Source: DASUPK01 sp963736305 | GTDB lineage: Bacteria > Actinomycetota > Thermoleophilia > Solirubrobacterales > 70-9 | Assembly: GCA_963736305.1 (NCBI GenBank) | Contig: CAVTOD010000006.1 | Coordinates: forward strand, 1 to 64,000 | Reading direction: 5' to 3' | DNA: 64,000 nucleotides | Part shown: piece after piece, positions 17,168 to 26,490 of the stretch | How the letters are laid out: each line of letters starts with the position of its first letter | Position numbering within the stretch: the stretch's first letter is position 1 | Notes under the pieces: generated by a model | The model's database searches: none | Told to the model about the DNA's origin: nothing | Seen by the model: the letters and a program-made list of their open reading frames with translations, nothing else | Program-made: the position numbers and the translations under genes

Positions 17168-18934
17168 CTAGGAGGCGACGCCCGCGTGCGCGATGCGCTC
17201 GGTGAGCTGGGCTCGCTCTCCGGAGAGGCGGGTGCTGACCTCGTAGTCGCCCGCCTTCTGCGCGGCCGCGATCCCGTCCTCCAGCCGCTGCTGTTCGAGC
17301 AGGTCGAAGTTGAGCTGCATCGCTCCCTCCGACGCCGGCTCGCCCTCCGCCCGCATCACAAGCTCGGTGATCAGCGAGGTGAGCGCCGCGTCCTCCCTCG
17401 GCAGCCCGGCCATCGGGTCCGCCAGATGAGCCCGCAGCCACTCCAGCGCCGGGCGCCCGGACGGCGAGAGATGGTCCTCGGTCAGCTCGTCGATGAACCG
17501 CTTCCCCGTCTCCGGCTGCGCGATGCACATCGCGAGCAGCGCCCGCTCGCGCGTCTCGCGAGGGGTGAGCGACACGGCGACCGGTTTCGGCGGCTTCGCG
17601 CCATTGCCGTCCCCGCTCGGAGCGGCACTCGCCTCCGGCGCCGACCGAACGCGGGCCAGAACCAGACTCGCATCGGTGTCGAGCCGGTCCGCCACCTTTC
17701 GCACCAGCTCGTCGAATCCAAGTGCCGTCTCCCCCATCGCCTTCAGGACCGGGCCGACCTCCTCCAGCACCCGCTCCCGCCCTGTGACCGTCCCGAGATC
17801 CCCTCGACCGAGGGCTACATCGACCCGAAAGCTGGGCAGGTCGATCGCGTCCTCCACCAGCTTCATGAAGCGATCCGCCGACCCCCCCTTGAGCATGTCC
17901 GCCGGGTCCTCCCCGTCCGGCATCGCCGCCACCCGCAGCTCCAGGCTCTTTCCTCCCGCGACCTTCTGCGCCCGGATCATCGCGTCCGCCCCGGCCCGGT
18001 CGGCGTCGAGCGCCAGCACCACGGACTCGGTCAGCCCGGCGAGCATCGTGATCTGTTCCGGCGTGATCGCAGTCCCCATGATCGCGACCGCCTCCTCGAT
18101 CCCCGCCTGGTGAAGCGCCAGCACATCGGTGTAGCCCTCCACCACGATCGCCCGCCGCGCCTTCGCGATCGGCCCCCGCGCCCGGTCGATCCCATAGAGC
18201 GTGTGGCTCTTCCGGTAAAGCTCGCCCTCGGGCGAGTTGAGGTACTTCGGCTTCGAGTCCGGGCTCAGGGCCCGCGCCCCGAACCCGAGCACCCGGCCGC
18301 GCTGGTCGCGGATCGGGAACGTGATCCGGCTCCGGAAGCGGTCGTAGTGCCCGCCCTGGCGCCCCTTCTGGATCAGCCCCGCGGCGAGCAGCTCATCGAG
18401 CTTGAAGCCGGCCCGCTGGCTCCCGGTGAGCACCTGGTCCCAGACGCTCGGCGCCATCCCCACGCCGAAGCGCCGCAGCACGTCCTCCCCCAGCCCTCGC
18501 TCCTCCAGATACCCCCGGGCCTTCCCCGCCTTCTGCGACTCCCACAGGTACCGCTCGTAGAACTTCGCCGTCCGCTCGAGCAGCTGCCACAACCGCGCCT
18601 TCCTCCGCCGCCTCTCCTCAGCTCTTGGGTCCTCGTTCTCCCGCTCGAGCTCAACGCCGTAGCGCTCCGAGAGCGACTCCACCGATGCGGCGAAATCCAG
18701 CCCCTCCTTCTCCTCGACGAACCGGAACACGTCTCCGCTCGCCTCGCAGCCGAAGCAGTAGTAGAGCTTGTCCCTGGGATTGACCTTGAACGAGGGCGTC
18801 CGCTCGTCGTGGAACGGGCAATTGCCCCAGTAGTCCTGGCCGCGTTGCTGGAGGTCGGTGTGCGCCGAGACGATCTCGACGATGTCCGAGGCCTCCTTGA
18901 CCCGATCGACGCTGTCGCGCGTGAACCTCGCCAT
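17168..18934 (-). CDS. dnaG: DNA primase DnaG
   Basis: 588 residues. The N-terminal CHC2-type zinc finger is present (Cys39, His42, Cys60, Cys63 in NCPFHDERTPSF and YYCFGCEASG). The RNA polymerase core follows, with FPIRDQRGRVLGFGARAL and the TOPRIM segment AIVVEGYTDVLALHQAG plus VLALDADRAGADA. The C-terminal helicase-interacting region is present (GKRFIDELTEDHLSPSGRPA). It makes the RNA primers for replication. It is followed upstream by dgt, a common actinobacterial pair. Confidence 0.97.
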   Translation of the reverse strand: MARFTRDSVDRVKEASDIVEIVSAHTDLQQRGQDYWGNCPFHDERTPSFKVNPRDKLYYCFGCEASGDVFRFVEEKEGLDFAASVESLSERYGVELERENEDPRAEERRRRKARLWQLLERTAKFYERYLWESQKAGKARGYLEERGLGEDVLRRFGVGMAPSVWDQVLTGSQRAGFKLDELLAAGLIQKGRQGGHYDRFRSRITFPIRDQRGRVLGFGARALSPDSKPKYLNSPEGELYRKSHTLYGIDRARGPIAKARRAIVVEGYTDVLALHQAGIEEAVAIMGTAITPEQITMLAGLTESVVLALDADRAGADAMIRAQKVAGGKSLELRVAAMPDGEDPADMLKGGSADRFMKLVEDAIDLPSFRVDVALGRGDLGTVTGRERVLEEVGPVLKAMGETALGFDELVRKVADRLDTDASLVLARVRSAPEASAAPSGDGNGAKPPKPVAVSLTPRETRERALLAMCIAQPETGKRFIDELTEDHLSPSGRPALEWLRAHLADPMAGLPREDAALTSLITELVMRAEGEPASEGAMQLNFDLLEQQRLEDGIAAAQKAGDYEVSTRLSGERAQLTERIAHAGVAS

Positions 18935-18943
18935 CGTCCCAAT

Positions 18944-19942
18944 CTACTTCCGCGCAACCAGCGCCTCGTAGGTGCCGAGGCAAAAACGGTCGGTCATTCC
19001 GGCGATGTAGTCCGTCACCCGCTGCACAGGATCGGCGCCGGGGTCGGTCGCCGGCACCTCGTCGATGTTCGCCAGGTAGTGATCGAAGAGGGTGCGCAGC
19101 GCCAGCCTCGCGTGCTCTTGCTCGGCGCGAGCCTCCTCGCCGAGATAGACCCGCTCGAACATGAACTTCCGCAGCCGCAGCATCGCCCCTCCGACATCCT
19201 CGCTCTGCGCGATGTCCCCCTCCGCCCGCGACCGCTCGACCATGTCCTGAACCAGCAGGTCGATCCGGCGCGCCCCGGTCTCCCCCAGCCGCTCGATCTG
19301 CTCGGCGGGCAGATCGCTCTCGGAGATGATCCCCGCGCGCAGCGCGTCATCGATGTCGTGGTTGATGTACGCGACGCGGTCCACGATCCGCACAACCCGC
19401 CCCTCAAGCGTGGCCGGCTTCTCCGGCCCGGTGTGGTTGAGGATTCCGTCCCGGACCTGCTCGGTCAGATTGAGGCCACGGCCGTCCCGAGCCAGCTCCT
19501 CCACCACCCGCAGCGAATGCACGTTGTGGCGAAAGCGCATCCCGTGCTCGCGCAGCGCCTCGTCGAGAACTTCCTCGCCGATGTGGCCGAAGGGCGGATG
19601 CCCGAGGTCGTGCCCCAGCCCGATCGCCTCCGTCAGATCCTCGTTCAGGCCGAGCGCCCGGGCCACCGTCCGCGAGATGAAGCAGGCCTCGAGCGTGTGA
19701 GTCAACCGGGTCCGGTAGTGATCGCCCTCAGGCGCCACGAAGACCTGGGTCTTGTGCTTCAGGCGCCGGAACGCCTTCGAGTGCACGATCCGGTCGCGGT
19801 CGCGCTGGAACGGCGTCCGCACCGGGCTGTCGGCCTCCGGCTCGGCGCGCCGGGCGGGATAGGACGGCGTCGCCAGGTCCCAGAGGTATTGGGACTCCCA
19901 CGATCGAACCCGCGACTCGAGGCTTGCCGTTTCCGTGGTCAC
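18944..19942 (-). CDS. dgt: Deoxyguanosinetriphosphate triphosphohydrolase-like protein
   Basis: 332 residues from GTG 19942. HD-domain metal ligands are visible in TRLTHTLEACFISR and GLGHDLGHPPFGHIGEE, and the family-typical FRRLKHKTQVFV precedes them. Later RIVDRVAYINHDIDDALRAG supplies the final Asp. It hydrolyses dNTPs to nucleoside and tripolyphosphate, controlling dNTP pools. It lies 9 bp upstream of dnaG in the same direction, so a shared transcript is likely. The longer open frame upstream runs antisense to the SDR gene and is not used. Confidence 0.93.
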   Translation of the reverse strand: MTTETASLESRVRSWESQYLWDLATPSYPARRAEPEADSPVRTPFQRDRDRIVHSKAFRRLKHKTQVFVAPEGDHYRTRLTHTLEACFISRTVARALGLNEDLTEAIGLGHDLGHPPFGHIGEEVLDEALREHGMRFRHNVHSLRVVEELARDGRGLNLTEQVRDGILNHTGPEKPATLEGRVVRIVDRVAYINHDIDDALRAGIISESDLPAEQIERLGETGARRIDLLVQDMVERSRAEGDIAQSEDVGGAMLRLRKFMFERVYLGEEARAEQEHARLALRTLFDHYLANIDEVPATDPGADPVQRVTDYIAGMTDRFCLGTYEALVARK

Positions 19943-20015
19943 GCGCCGATGTTCGCACCCGAGGCGGCGCGTGCCGTCCACGAATCCCCAGCCGTATGTG
20001 ATTAGGTGCCTCCCC

Positions 20016-20775
20016 TTGGCAGAAACGGCACTGATCACAGGGGCGTCCTCCGGCATCGGCGAGGAGTTCGCGCGACAGCTCGCCGCCCGCGGCTCCGACC
20101 TCATCCTGGTCGCCCGCCGAGAGGACCGGCTGAAGGAACTGGCGGAGGAGTTGCCCACGAAGGCCATCCCGATCGCCTGCGATCTCGCCACGGAAGCGGA
20201 CAAACTCCCGGCCAAGGTCGGCAGGCGAGGCCTGCAAATCGATCTCCTGGTCAACAACGCCGGCTTCGGCCTGCGCGGTCACTTCACCGATCTCTCAGCC
20301 AAACGGGAGTCCGAGATGGTCCGCCTGAACAGCGAGGCGGTCGTCACCCTCACCCACGCATTCCTGCCCGGGATGGTCGAGCGCGGCAAAGGCGGTGTGA
20401 TCACCGTGGCGAGCACGGCTGGCATGCAGCCGCTCCCCTACGAGACCACCTATGCCGCGAGCAAGGCCTTTGCGATCTCATTCATGGAGGCCCTCTCGAT
20501 GGAGCTGCGCGACACCGGCGTCAAGGCACTCGTCGTCAATCCGGGACCAGGTCAAGACGGAATGGCAGGAGGTCGCCGGATACGACGAGAACACGCGGAC
20601 CATGCCCGGGATGATCAGCGCCGAGCGCTGCGTCAAGGACTCGCTCCGCGCGTATGACCGCGGCAAGCGGTCCCTGATCCCCGGCCGGCTCTTCCCCTGG
20701 GTGATGCGCTCGACGGTCTCGCCGAAGCCGATCAAGCTCCGCGTCACCGAACGGATCTACCGCCCGAATTCCTAG
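20016..20775 (+). pseudogene. SDR-family oxidoreductase, single-base insertion
   Basis: The frame starts at TTG 20016 and gives ALITGASSGIGEEFARQLAA, LLVNNAGFG and the TYAASKAFAIS catalytic region. After VNPGP near 20550 an extra A in CCAGGTC shifts the frame. The correct continuation VKTEWQEVAGYDENTRTM is in the next frame and runs to TAG 20773-20775. Length (about 252 residues) and motifs are otherwise normal. Either a recent inactivation or a sequencing error. It overlaps the end of convergent recO by 4 bp. Confidence 0.75.
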
Positions 20776-21491
20776 GCGGCCGCGCGCAGATGCACGTGCG
20801 CGTGGTGCTCGAGCGTCTCGGTGATCGCCCGGTCCGCCTGCGCGGTGATCCGCCGTTGCGCGGCCGGAGCCTCCGAGAGCGGCCGCGCCAGCGCATCCAC
20901 CATGAACCGGTGCGCCTCTTCGCTGAACGGAAAGCCTCCTCCCTCGCAGCTCGCGCAGACCACTCCTCCGGCGGAGCCGGAGAACGCCGCCAGGTGCTCG
21001 GCCTCCCCGCAGCTGGCGCAGCTCGCGAGCTCCGGTGAGAACCCCGCCGCCAGCGCGAGCTTGAGCCGGAAGGCGAGCGCAGCGCCCGGGGCGCTGCCCG
21101 ACTCGGGGTCGGCATCGAGCAACGCGAGGTAGCTGCAGAGCAGGTTGTAGGCCGCCTGGTTCGGATCGCCCTGGTCAAGCAGCCGCAGCACCGCGTCACA
21201 CGCACGTCCTGCCGACCCGAGCGCCGCCCCGTTCGAACGCAGGGCTCCGTAGCCGTCGACCGTCGAGGCCCCGGTCACCGTGAACAGATCCCCCCGCCCC
21301 TCATAGAGGACGAGATTCAGCCGGAAGAACGGCTCGAGTCGCCCCCCGAATCGGGACTTCGGCCGCCTCGATCCCTTCGCGATCGCCCCGATCCGTCCGC
21401 GGGTCGACGAGTAGAGGTGGACGATGCGATCGGCCTCGCCGTAGCGAATGCTGCGCAGCACGACCGCCTCGGTCTTGAAGTTCCCGGGCAT
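20772..21491 (-). CDS. recO: DNA repair protein RecO
   Basis: 239 residues from MPGNFKTEAVVL; the open frame extends 23 residues upstream but overlaps the preceding gene. The N-terminal OB-fold region (LRSIRYGEADRIVHLYSSTR, GAIAKGSRRPKSRFGGRLEP) is followed by helices and a Cys4 zinc site (CASCGE and CASCEG). It acts with RecR and RecF to load RecA on gapped DNA. It sits at the downstream end of a minus-strand run that includes mutM and xerD. Confidence 0.92.
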   Translation of the reverse strand: MPGNFKTEAVVLRSIRYGEADRIVHLYSSTRGRIGAIAKGSRRPKSRFGGRLEPFFRLNLVLYEGRGDLFTVTGASTVDGYGALRSNGAALGSAGRACDAVLRLLDQGDPNQAAYNLLCSYLALLDADPESGSAPGAALAFRLKLALAAGFSPELASCASCGEAEHLAAFSGSAGGVVCASCEGGGFPFSEEAHRFMVDALARPLSEAPAAQRRITAQADRAITETLEHHAHVHLRAAA

Positions 21492-21525
21492 GGTCAGTGA
21501 AAGGTGCCGCGATGCTCGGACGGAG

Positions 21526-21942
21526 TCAGGAACCTCCCGACTCGTCGACGAGGCCGACATCGGCGAGTGCCCGGTGCCGGTCCCAATAGAGGATCAGGTG
21601 CGTCACCTTTCCGTCGCGGATCGTGAAGAGGTTTGCCGCCTTCGCGGAGATCTCGCCGATCTCGATTCCACTCTCCCTGCCGCGGCCCTGATTTCGCAGA
21701 AGAACGAGAACGCGGCCGTCATCGAGTTCCCGAAACTCATCGGCGTCCGTCCTCAGGTCCTCCCACGCGCTGAGCATTTCCCCCCACGCACGCGCCATCT
21801 CCGACCGCCCGTCCCAGCTTCCCTCCACCAGGCCGCCGACCATCTCGAAGTGGATCATGGGATCGGCCCAGTCGGCTGAGCTCCAATCACCGCGCTCCCA
21901 GCCGACAAAGATCGACTTGACCAGCTCGAGGTTCGCTGACAC
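21526..21942 (-). CDS. NTF2/SnoaL-like protein
   Basis: 138 residues: an N-terminal helix (LELVKSIFVGWERGDWSSAD), then EMVGGLVEGSWDGRSEMARA and curved sheet strands ending with FTIRDGKVTHLILYWDRHRA. The size and order fit a SnoaL-like alpha+beta barrel. Members act as small-molecule hydrolases or isomerases or as ligand-binding proteins. Substrate unknown. A second, divergent member is at 62712-63110. Confidence 0.7.
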   Translation of the reverse strand: MSANLELVKSIFVGWERGDWSSADWADPMIHFEMVGGLVEGSWDGRSEMARAWGEMLSAWEDLRTDADEFRELDDGRVLVLLRNQGRGRESGIEIGEISAKAANLFTIRDGKVTHLILYWDRHRALADVGLVDESGGS

Positions 21943-21960
21943 GGGCGCAGTATCGCCCCT

Positions 21961-22893
21961 TCAGGACGCCTCGCGAACCGCGTCCCGGATCGCCGCCGCC
22001 GTCACCGTCGCAGCGGCCGCCCCGATCTGGAGGGGCGCGAACTGGTCCGGCTCCCCGCGACCCGAGGCCAGACAGAAGACCACGTCGCCGTCGACCGGCG
22101 TGAAGACCGGGTCGATGGCGCGGCCCATTCCGGCGGTCGCGGCCCGCGCGACGATCGAGCACTGCCGCTTGTCGAGCGCGGCGTCGGTGCAGATGCAGAC
22201 AGGCGTCGAGTTTCCCTCCGGCACCCGGATCTCCGGCGGCTGCTCCATCGCTGCGATCAGCTCGGCGCCGCGGACGGGCTCGTCCTCCTCGCCGCGCGGC
22301 CCGGCTAGCACCGAGCCGTCTGCGTCGATCACGTCGCCCACCGCGTTCACCGTTGCGATCGCGGCCACTGTGTGACCCGTGCCGGTGACGAGTGCCGCAT
22401 AGCCCACGCCACCCTGCCCGGCGCGCTCGCGCCCGAGCAGCTTGCCGACGGTTGCGCCCGTTCCCGCGCCGACAGCCCCGCGCTCGGGCACCCCGTCGGC
22501 GGCGGCCTCGCACGCCGCGTAGCCCTGATCCGGCCCCGGCCGCACGTTCCCCTCGCCGGAGGGCAGGTCATAGATCACCGCCGCAGGGACCAGCGGCACC
22601 CGTCCGTACGGGGTGAAATATCCGCGGTCGTGATCCTCGAGCCAGCGGACGACGCCGTCGGCCGCGGCCAGCCCGAAGGCGCTGCCGCCGGTGATCAGAA
22701 TCGCGTTCGCCTCGTTGGCGTTCGCCAACGGACGCAGGGTGTCGGTCTCGCGAGTCCCCGGCCCGCCGCCGTGGACACAGACCCCGCCACGAGTCTCGGG
22801 TGGTGGGATCACAACCGTGCATCCGGTCCCGCCCACCGGATCGGACCAGTGCCCGACGGCGAAACCCTCAGGGAGGGGCACGAGCTCGGTCAT
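21961..22893 (-). CDS. P1-family (S58, DmpA-like) peptidase
   Basis: 310 residues from ATG 22893, overlapping the mutM stop. Family marks: GTGCTVVIPP, RETDTLRPLANANEANAILI, TGGSAFGLAAADGVVRWLE, and NSTPVCICTDAALDKRQ, whose Ser or Thr would be the self-cleavage nucleophile. These proteins self-process into two chains and act as aminopeptidases or esterases. It lies between mutM and the NTF2-like gene in the same direction. Confidence 0.85.
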   Translation of the reverse strand: MTELVPLPEGFAVGHWSDPVGGTGCTVVIPPPETRGGVCVHGGGPGTRETDTLRPLANANEANAILITGGSAFGLAAADGVVRWLEDHDRGYFTPYGRVPLVPAAVIYDLPSGEGNVRPGPDQGYAACEAAADGVPERGAVGAGTGATVGKLLGRERAGQGGVGYAALVTGTGHTVAAIATVNAVGDVIDADGSVLAGPRGEEDEPVRGAELIAAMEQPPEIRVPEGNSTPVCICTDAALDKRQCSIVARAATAGMGRAIDPVFTPVDGDVVFCLASGRGEPDQFAPLQIGAAAATVTAAAIRDAVREAS

Positions 22894-23837
22894 CCGCTCT
22901 TCGCCTTCGGCGCGGGCCGTTTCGCTCGTCGCCGCGGCCGGCGCCGCAGCCGCTCCTGGCAGGCCGGGCAGTAGTAGGTCGAGCGACCGGTGACGACGAT
23001 CCGCTGGATCACTCCGTCGCCCCGGCGGCACTCCTCCCCCTCGCGCGTGTGGACCAGGAACTCCTCCTGCATCGAGCCGCGCTCGCCGCGAGCGTCCCGG
23101 TAGTCGTCGATGCTCGCGCCGCCGAGGCTGAGGCCCGCCTCGAGCGCCTCGACGATTCCTTCGACCAGACGGGCGGCGTGCTCGAGCTTCATCGATCCCG
23201 CCGGAGAGAGGGGATGGAGCCTCGCCCGCCACAGGGCCTCGTCCGCGTAGATGTTCCCGATGCCCGCGACCCGGTGCTGGGTCAGCAGAAAGGACTTCAG
23301 CGGCGCCTTGCGGTCCTTGGCCAGCTCGAGCAGCCGCTCGGGGGTGAGCTCTCCGGAGAGCGGCTCCACGCCCAGCCGCGAGGCGAAGAACTCGGCGAGC
23401 TGGTCGCCGGCGTCGAGGACGATCGCCTGCCCGAAGCGTCGCATGTCCGTGAACACAAGCGAGCGGCCGTCGTCGAGCTCGAAGCGGGCCCGGACATGGC
23501 GCGGCTCGGGGGCGGACTCGTACAGCCGCGGACCGCCGAGCCGCTCGGTCTTCATCAGGTCCGCGGTCTCACCATGCTCGGAGTCGCGCAGCAGCAGGTT
23601 CCCCGTCATCCGCAGGTGGATGGCGAGCGTGCGGCCGCCATCCACTCCGATCAGCAGGTACTTCCCGCGTCGGGTCACGGACTTGACCTCCCGGCCGGAG
23701 ACGGCGCGCTCGAGCGACCCGGGGGACTCCGGCCGCGTCAGCCGTTCGTCGAGAACCGATGCCGAGGTGATCCGCCTTCCGACCAGCTCCGGCTCGAGCT
23801 GGCGACGAACCGTCTCCACCTCGGGCAGCTCGGGCAT
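22890..23837 (-). CDS. mutM: Formamidopyrimidine-DNA glycosylase
   Basis: 315 residues. The N-terminus MPELPEVETVRRQLEP supplies the catalytic Pro2 and Glu3. A central helix-two-turn-helix region is seen with VAGIGNIYADEALWRARLHP. The C-terminal zinc finger has CRRGDGVIQRIVVTGRSTYY followed by CPACQ. A Lys/Arg-rich tail of about 20 residues extends past the finger. It excises oxidised purines and cleaves the AP site. Operon with the P1 peptidase downstream (4-bp overlap) and xerD upstream (9 bp). Confidence 0.95.
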   Translation of the reverse strand: MPELPEVETVRRQLEPELVGRRITSASVLDERLTRPESPGSLERAVSGREVKSVTRRGKYLLIGVDGGRTLAIHLRMTGNLLLRDSEHGETADLMKTERLGGPRLYESAPEPRHVRARFELDDGRSLVFTDMRRFGQAIVLDAGDQLAEFFASRLGVEPLSGELTPERLLELAKDRKAPLKSFLLTQHRVAGIGNIYADEALWRARLHPLSPAGSMKLEHAARLVEGIVEALEAGLSLGGASIDDYRDARGERGSMQEEFLVHTREGEECRRGDGVIQRIVVTGRSTYYCPACQERLRRRPRRRAKRPAPKAKSG

Positions 23838-23846
23838 GCAATAAGG

Positions 23847-24821
23847 CTATTCGGGAGGCCTCGCGTGCGCCCTGGGATGTGCCTTGAAGTAGGCCGCCTT
23901 CAGCTCCTCGCCCGAGAGATGGGTGTAGAGCTGCGTCGTGGAGAGGTCGGCGTGACCGAGCATCTCCTGAACGGAGCGCAGATCGCAGCCACCCGAGAGG
24001 AGGTGGGTCGCGAAGGAGTGCCGCAGCGTGTGCGGGCTCATCCGGTCGCCGAGACCAGCCGTCTGGGCGTGCCGCAGGACGATCTTGTAGAGCCCCTGCC
24101 GCGTCAGCGGGCCGCCGCGGAAGTTGACGAACAGCTTGCGCTCGTCGTTCGAGCGGATCATCTCCGGCCTGCCCGAGCGCAGGTAGACCCGGACCGCCGC
24201 GAGCGCCTTGCCGCCCACGGGAACGAGGCGCTCCTTCGAGCCCTTGCCGCGAGCCCGGACGATGCCGTGCTCCAGGTCGACGTCGGAGATCTCCAGGGAG
24301 ATCGTCTCGGACGCCCGCAGTCCCGACGCGTACATCAGCTCGAGGAGAGCGCGGTCGCGGAGCGTCGGCGCGTCGTCCCCGCGCGGCTGGGCGAGCAGCC
24401 GCTGAACCTCCGCGTAGCTCAGGACCGCCGGAAGCTTCTTGCCGCGCCGCGGAGTGTCAAGCCGGGCCGCCGGGTCGTCCTCGACCTCATCCTCGCGTCG
24501 CAGATGCCGGTAGAAGGAGCGCAGGCAGGCGGCCTTGCGGTTGACGGTGGCGTTCGAGCAGGGGGCGCGACCGTTGCCGTCGCCCTGTGCCACATCGGCC
24601 AGGAAGTCGGAAAGGTCCGCCGCCTCGGCGCTCGTCGCGTCCCGGTCGCGCTCGGCGAGGAAACGGCCGAACTGGAGCAGGTCCGTGCGATACGCGGCGA
24701 GCGTGTTCCGCGAGAGCCCGCGCTCGAACTCGAGGTGGGCAAGGAAATCGAGGACGAGGGTCTCGTAGCGCTCGGACGGTTGCGCCTCGGTTTTGGGGCG
24801 TTCAGGCGCGATTGTGCCCAT
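23847..24821 (-). CDS. xerD: Tyrosine recombinase XerD/XerC-like
   Basis: 324 residues. The N-terminal SAM-like DNA-binding domain has FLAHLEFERGLSRNTLAAYR. The catalytic domain shows Arg in ASGLRASETISLE, Lys in GKGSKERLVPVG, HTLRHSFATHLLSGG and GHADLSTTQLYTH with the Tyr nucleophile. Operon position beside the NUDIX gene matches the conserved actinobacterial xerD locus, so this is the chromosome-dimer recombinase rather than an element integrase. A 24-residue N-terminal extension precedes the usual start. Confidence 0.92.
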   Translation of the reverse strand: MGTIAPERPKTEAQPSERYETLVLDFLAHLEFERGLSRNTLAAYRTDLLQFGRFLAERDRDATSAEAADLSDFLADVAQGDGNGRAPCSNATVNRKAACLRSFYRHLRREDEVEDDPAARLDTPRRGKKLPAVLSYAEVQRLLAQPRGDDAPTLRDRALLELMYASGLRASETISLEISDVDLEHGIVRARGKGSKERLVPVGGKALAAVRVYLRSGRPEMIRSNDERKLFVNFRGGPLTRQGLYKIVLRHAQTAGLGDRMSPHTLRHSFATHLLSGGCDLRSVQEMLGHADLSTTQLYTHLSGEELKAAYFKAHPRAHARPPE

Positions 24822-24871
24822 GCGGAGTACTTCCGCGGCGGGCGGCCGGTCCCTGCCTGGAGGGCTGATCT

Positions 24872-25402
24872 CTAGAGCAGTTCCTTGAGCAGCAGCAGCC
24901 CGATCAGGGACTTAGCGTCCTCGCAGCGCTCGATCGCGCCATCGAGGTCACTGAGCGGGATCTCCACCAGCTCAATCCGCTCCTCGGGCGTCGGCTCGCC
25001 GTCCACGTCGTAGAGCTCGCTCGCCAGGAACAGCCAGACGCGCTCGCTCGCGAACCCGGGGCTCGTATAGAAGCGCTTCAGCTCGCGCCAGTCGCCGGCC
25101 GCCTTGCCGATCTCCTCGCCCAGCTCGCGCTGGGCGCACTCCAGCGGCGTCTCGCCCTCGACGTCGAGCTTGCCCGCGGGCAGCTCCAGCAGCGCCGGCT
25201 CCTCCACCGCCTCGCGCGGCTGCTCGACCATGAAGAGGGAGCGGCCATCGTGCGGGATCACGCAGACCGCGCCGGGATGGACGACGACCTGCCTGGTCGA
25301 GCGGCTGCCGTCCGCGTACTGGAAGGTCTCCATCCGGACCGAGGCGATCGGCCCGCGGTGCACGAGCTTGCCGCCCACCTTCTTCAGGCGCTCGTCGCTC
25401 AC
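24872..25402 (-). CDS. NUDIX hydrolase, ADP-ribose pyrophosphatase type
   Basis: 176 residues from GTG 25402, overlapping the stop of the DUF3866 gene. The Nudix box is seen as GKLDVEGETPLECAQRELGE followed by EIG, preceded by EEPALLELPAG. FYTSPGFASERVWLFLA is typical of the ADP-ribose pyrophosphatase group. It cleaves ADP-ribose-like nucleotides to AMP and sugar phosphate. This gene is the counterpart of the NUDIX gene found before xerD in many actinobacteria. Confidence 0.9.
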   Translation of the reverse strand: MSDERLKKVGGKLVHRGPIASVRMETFQYADGSRSTRQVVVHPGAVCVIPHDGRSLFMVEQPREAVEEPALLELPAGKLDVEGETPLECAQRELGEEIGKAAGDWRELKRFYTSPGFASERVWLFLASELYDVDGEPTPEERIELVEIPLSDLDGAIERCEDAKSLIGLLLLKELL

Positions 25403-26487
25403 GCCGCGAGCTCCGCCAGCGTCGCCGCGGCGAGCGCGTCCCCCGAGGCGAGCGCCGTCGCGAAGAACAGGCGCTCGTCGTCGAGCCTGCGGCCCATGTG
25501 CGTCGTGGGCAGGCCGCTTTCGGCGTACTCGTCGACCGGTGCCTCGCGGGGCCAGAGCTCGTGCCGGTCTCCGCAGGCCTGCTGGAGCTCGTCGAGCGAG
25601 CCGTCGCCGCCGCCGACCCGCGGCCACGGCGACGGCTGGCGGGCCGGGACCGGCACCCGGACGTTGCCGAGCAGCATCCTGAGGATGGTGGCGGTGTGGT
25701 GGCTCAGGCCACGATGGCGAGGCCGCGGGTCGGCGCTCGACATCCGGGGCGCCAGCAGCGTCTCGAGCCCGAGGATCAGCGAGGCGTGCGCGGTGTCGAG
25801 GGCCGCCATCCCGCCGTGCCCGAGGTGCGAACCCGACCCGGCTACCCCCGGGCCAGGTCCGGCGATCACCGAGTCCCAGCCGAGGGGCCCGGCAGCGGCC
25901 CGCAGCGCGCCGATCACGGTCAGCGCCTCCCGCTCCCCGCCGAACGGCGCGCCGGCGGTGACGTGATCGCAGAGCAGGCCCGCTTCCCGGAGCTCGGCGA
26001 CGTCCTTCGAGAGCGAGCCAGGAAGAGCGCCGCCCCACGTCTGCACATATCCGACCTTCAATTCGGCGGCGCGTCGGCTCGCCGCCCAGGCCGCCGGCGC
26101 GAGCTGGCCGTGGAGTGAGAGCACCAGGACCGGGATGCGCCTCGTGACCGGCCCGTCCCCATTCAGTTCCTCGAGACCCTCGATGGGCGGTTCCGCGAGC
26201 GTCTCGACGGGCGCGACTGGATGCTGGAGCGACGTGTAGTTGAGCTTCAGCGCCGTCGCCTCCTCTTCGCCGGAGGCCTCCAGCCCGCGGGTCAGGTTGG
26301 CGTGGACCACGTCGAAGCCTCCCGATCCCAGTCCGTGGTCGCGAGCCTCGGTGTTCACGATCACCTCATCGCCCTCCAGCACGTCGCCGACCAGAGTCTC
26401 GTCCGCCCAGGCGTCTCGCTCCTCGTCGCCGATCCGGATCCTGAGCGGATCGGCCTGTGTCACCACCCCCCGTCTCAGCTTCAACAC
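25399..26487 (-). CDS. DUF3866 family protein
   Basis: 362 residues matching the conserved actinobacterial DUF3866 pattern: ARDHGLGSGGFDVVHANLTR, VGYVQTWGGALPGSLSKDV, VIAGPGPGVAGSGSHLGHGG and APRMSSADPRPRHRGLSHHT. The function is not established. Conserved His and Asp residues suggest an enzyme, but that is inference. It overlaps the NUDIX gene by 4 bp and lies 3 bp after the M20 peptidase gene, so the three are probably translationally coupled. Confidence 0.85.
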   Translation of the reverse strand: MLKLRRGVVTQADPLRIRIGDEERDAWADETLVGDVLEGDEVIVNTEARDHGLGSGGFDVVHANLTRGLEASGEEEATALKLNYTSLQHPVAPVETLAEPPIEGLEELNGDGPVTRRIPVLVLSLHGQLAPAAWAASRRAAELKVGYVQTWGGALPGSLSKDVAELREAGLLCDHVTAGAPFGGEREALTVIGALRAAAGPLGWDSVIAGPGPGVAGSGSHLGHGGMAALDTAHASLILGLETLLAPRMSSADPRPRHRGLSHHTATILRMLLGNVRVPVPARQPSPWPRVGGGDGSLDELQQACGDRHELWPREAPVDEYAESGLPTTHMGRRLDDERLFFATALASGDALAAATLAELAA

Positions 26488-26490
26488 CCG

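Noticed and set aside
17186..20005. A 939-codon plus-strand open frame
   Set aside because: It is exactly antisense to dnaG and dgt, both unmistakable; its translation is Arg/Pro/Leu-rich without motifs.
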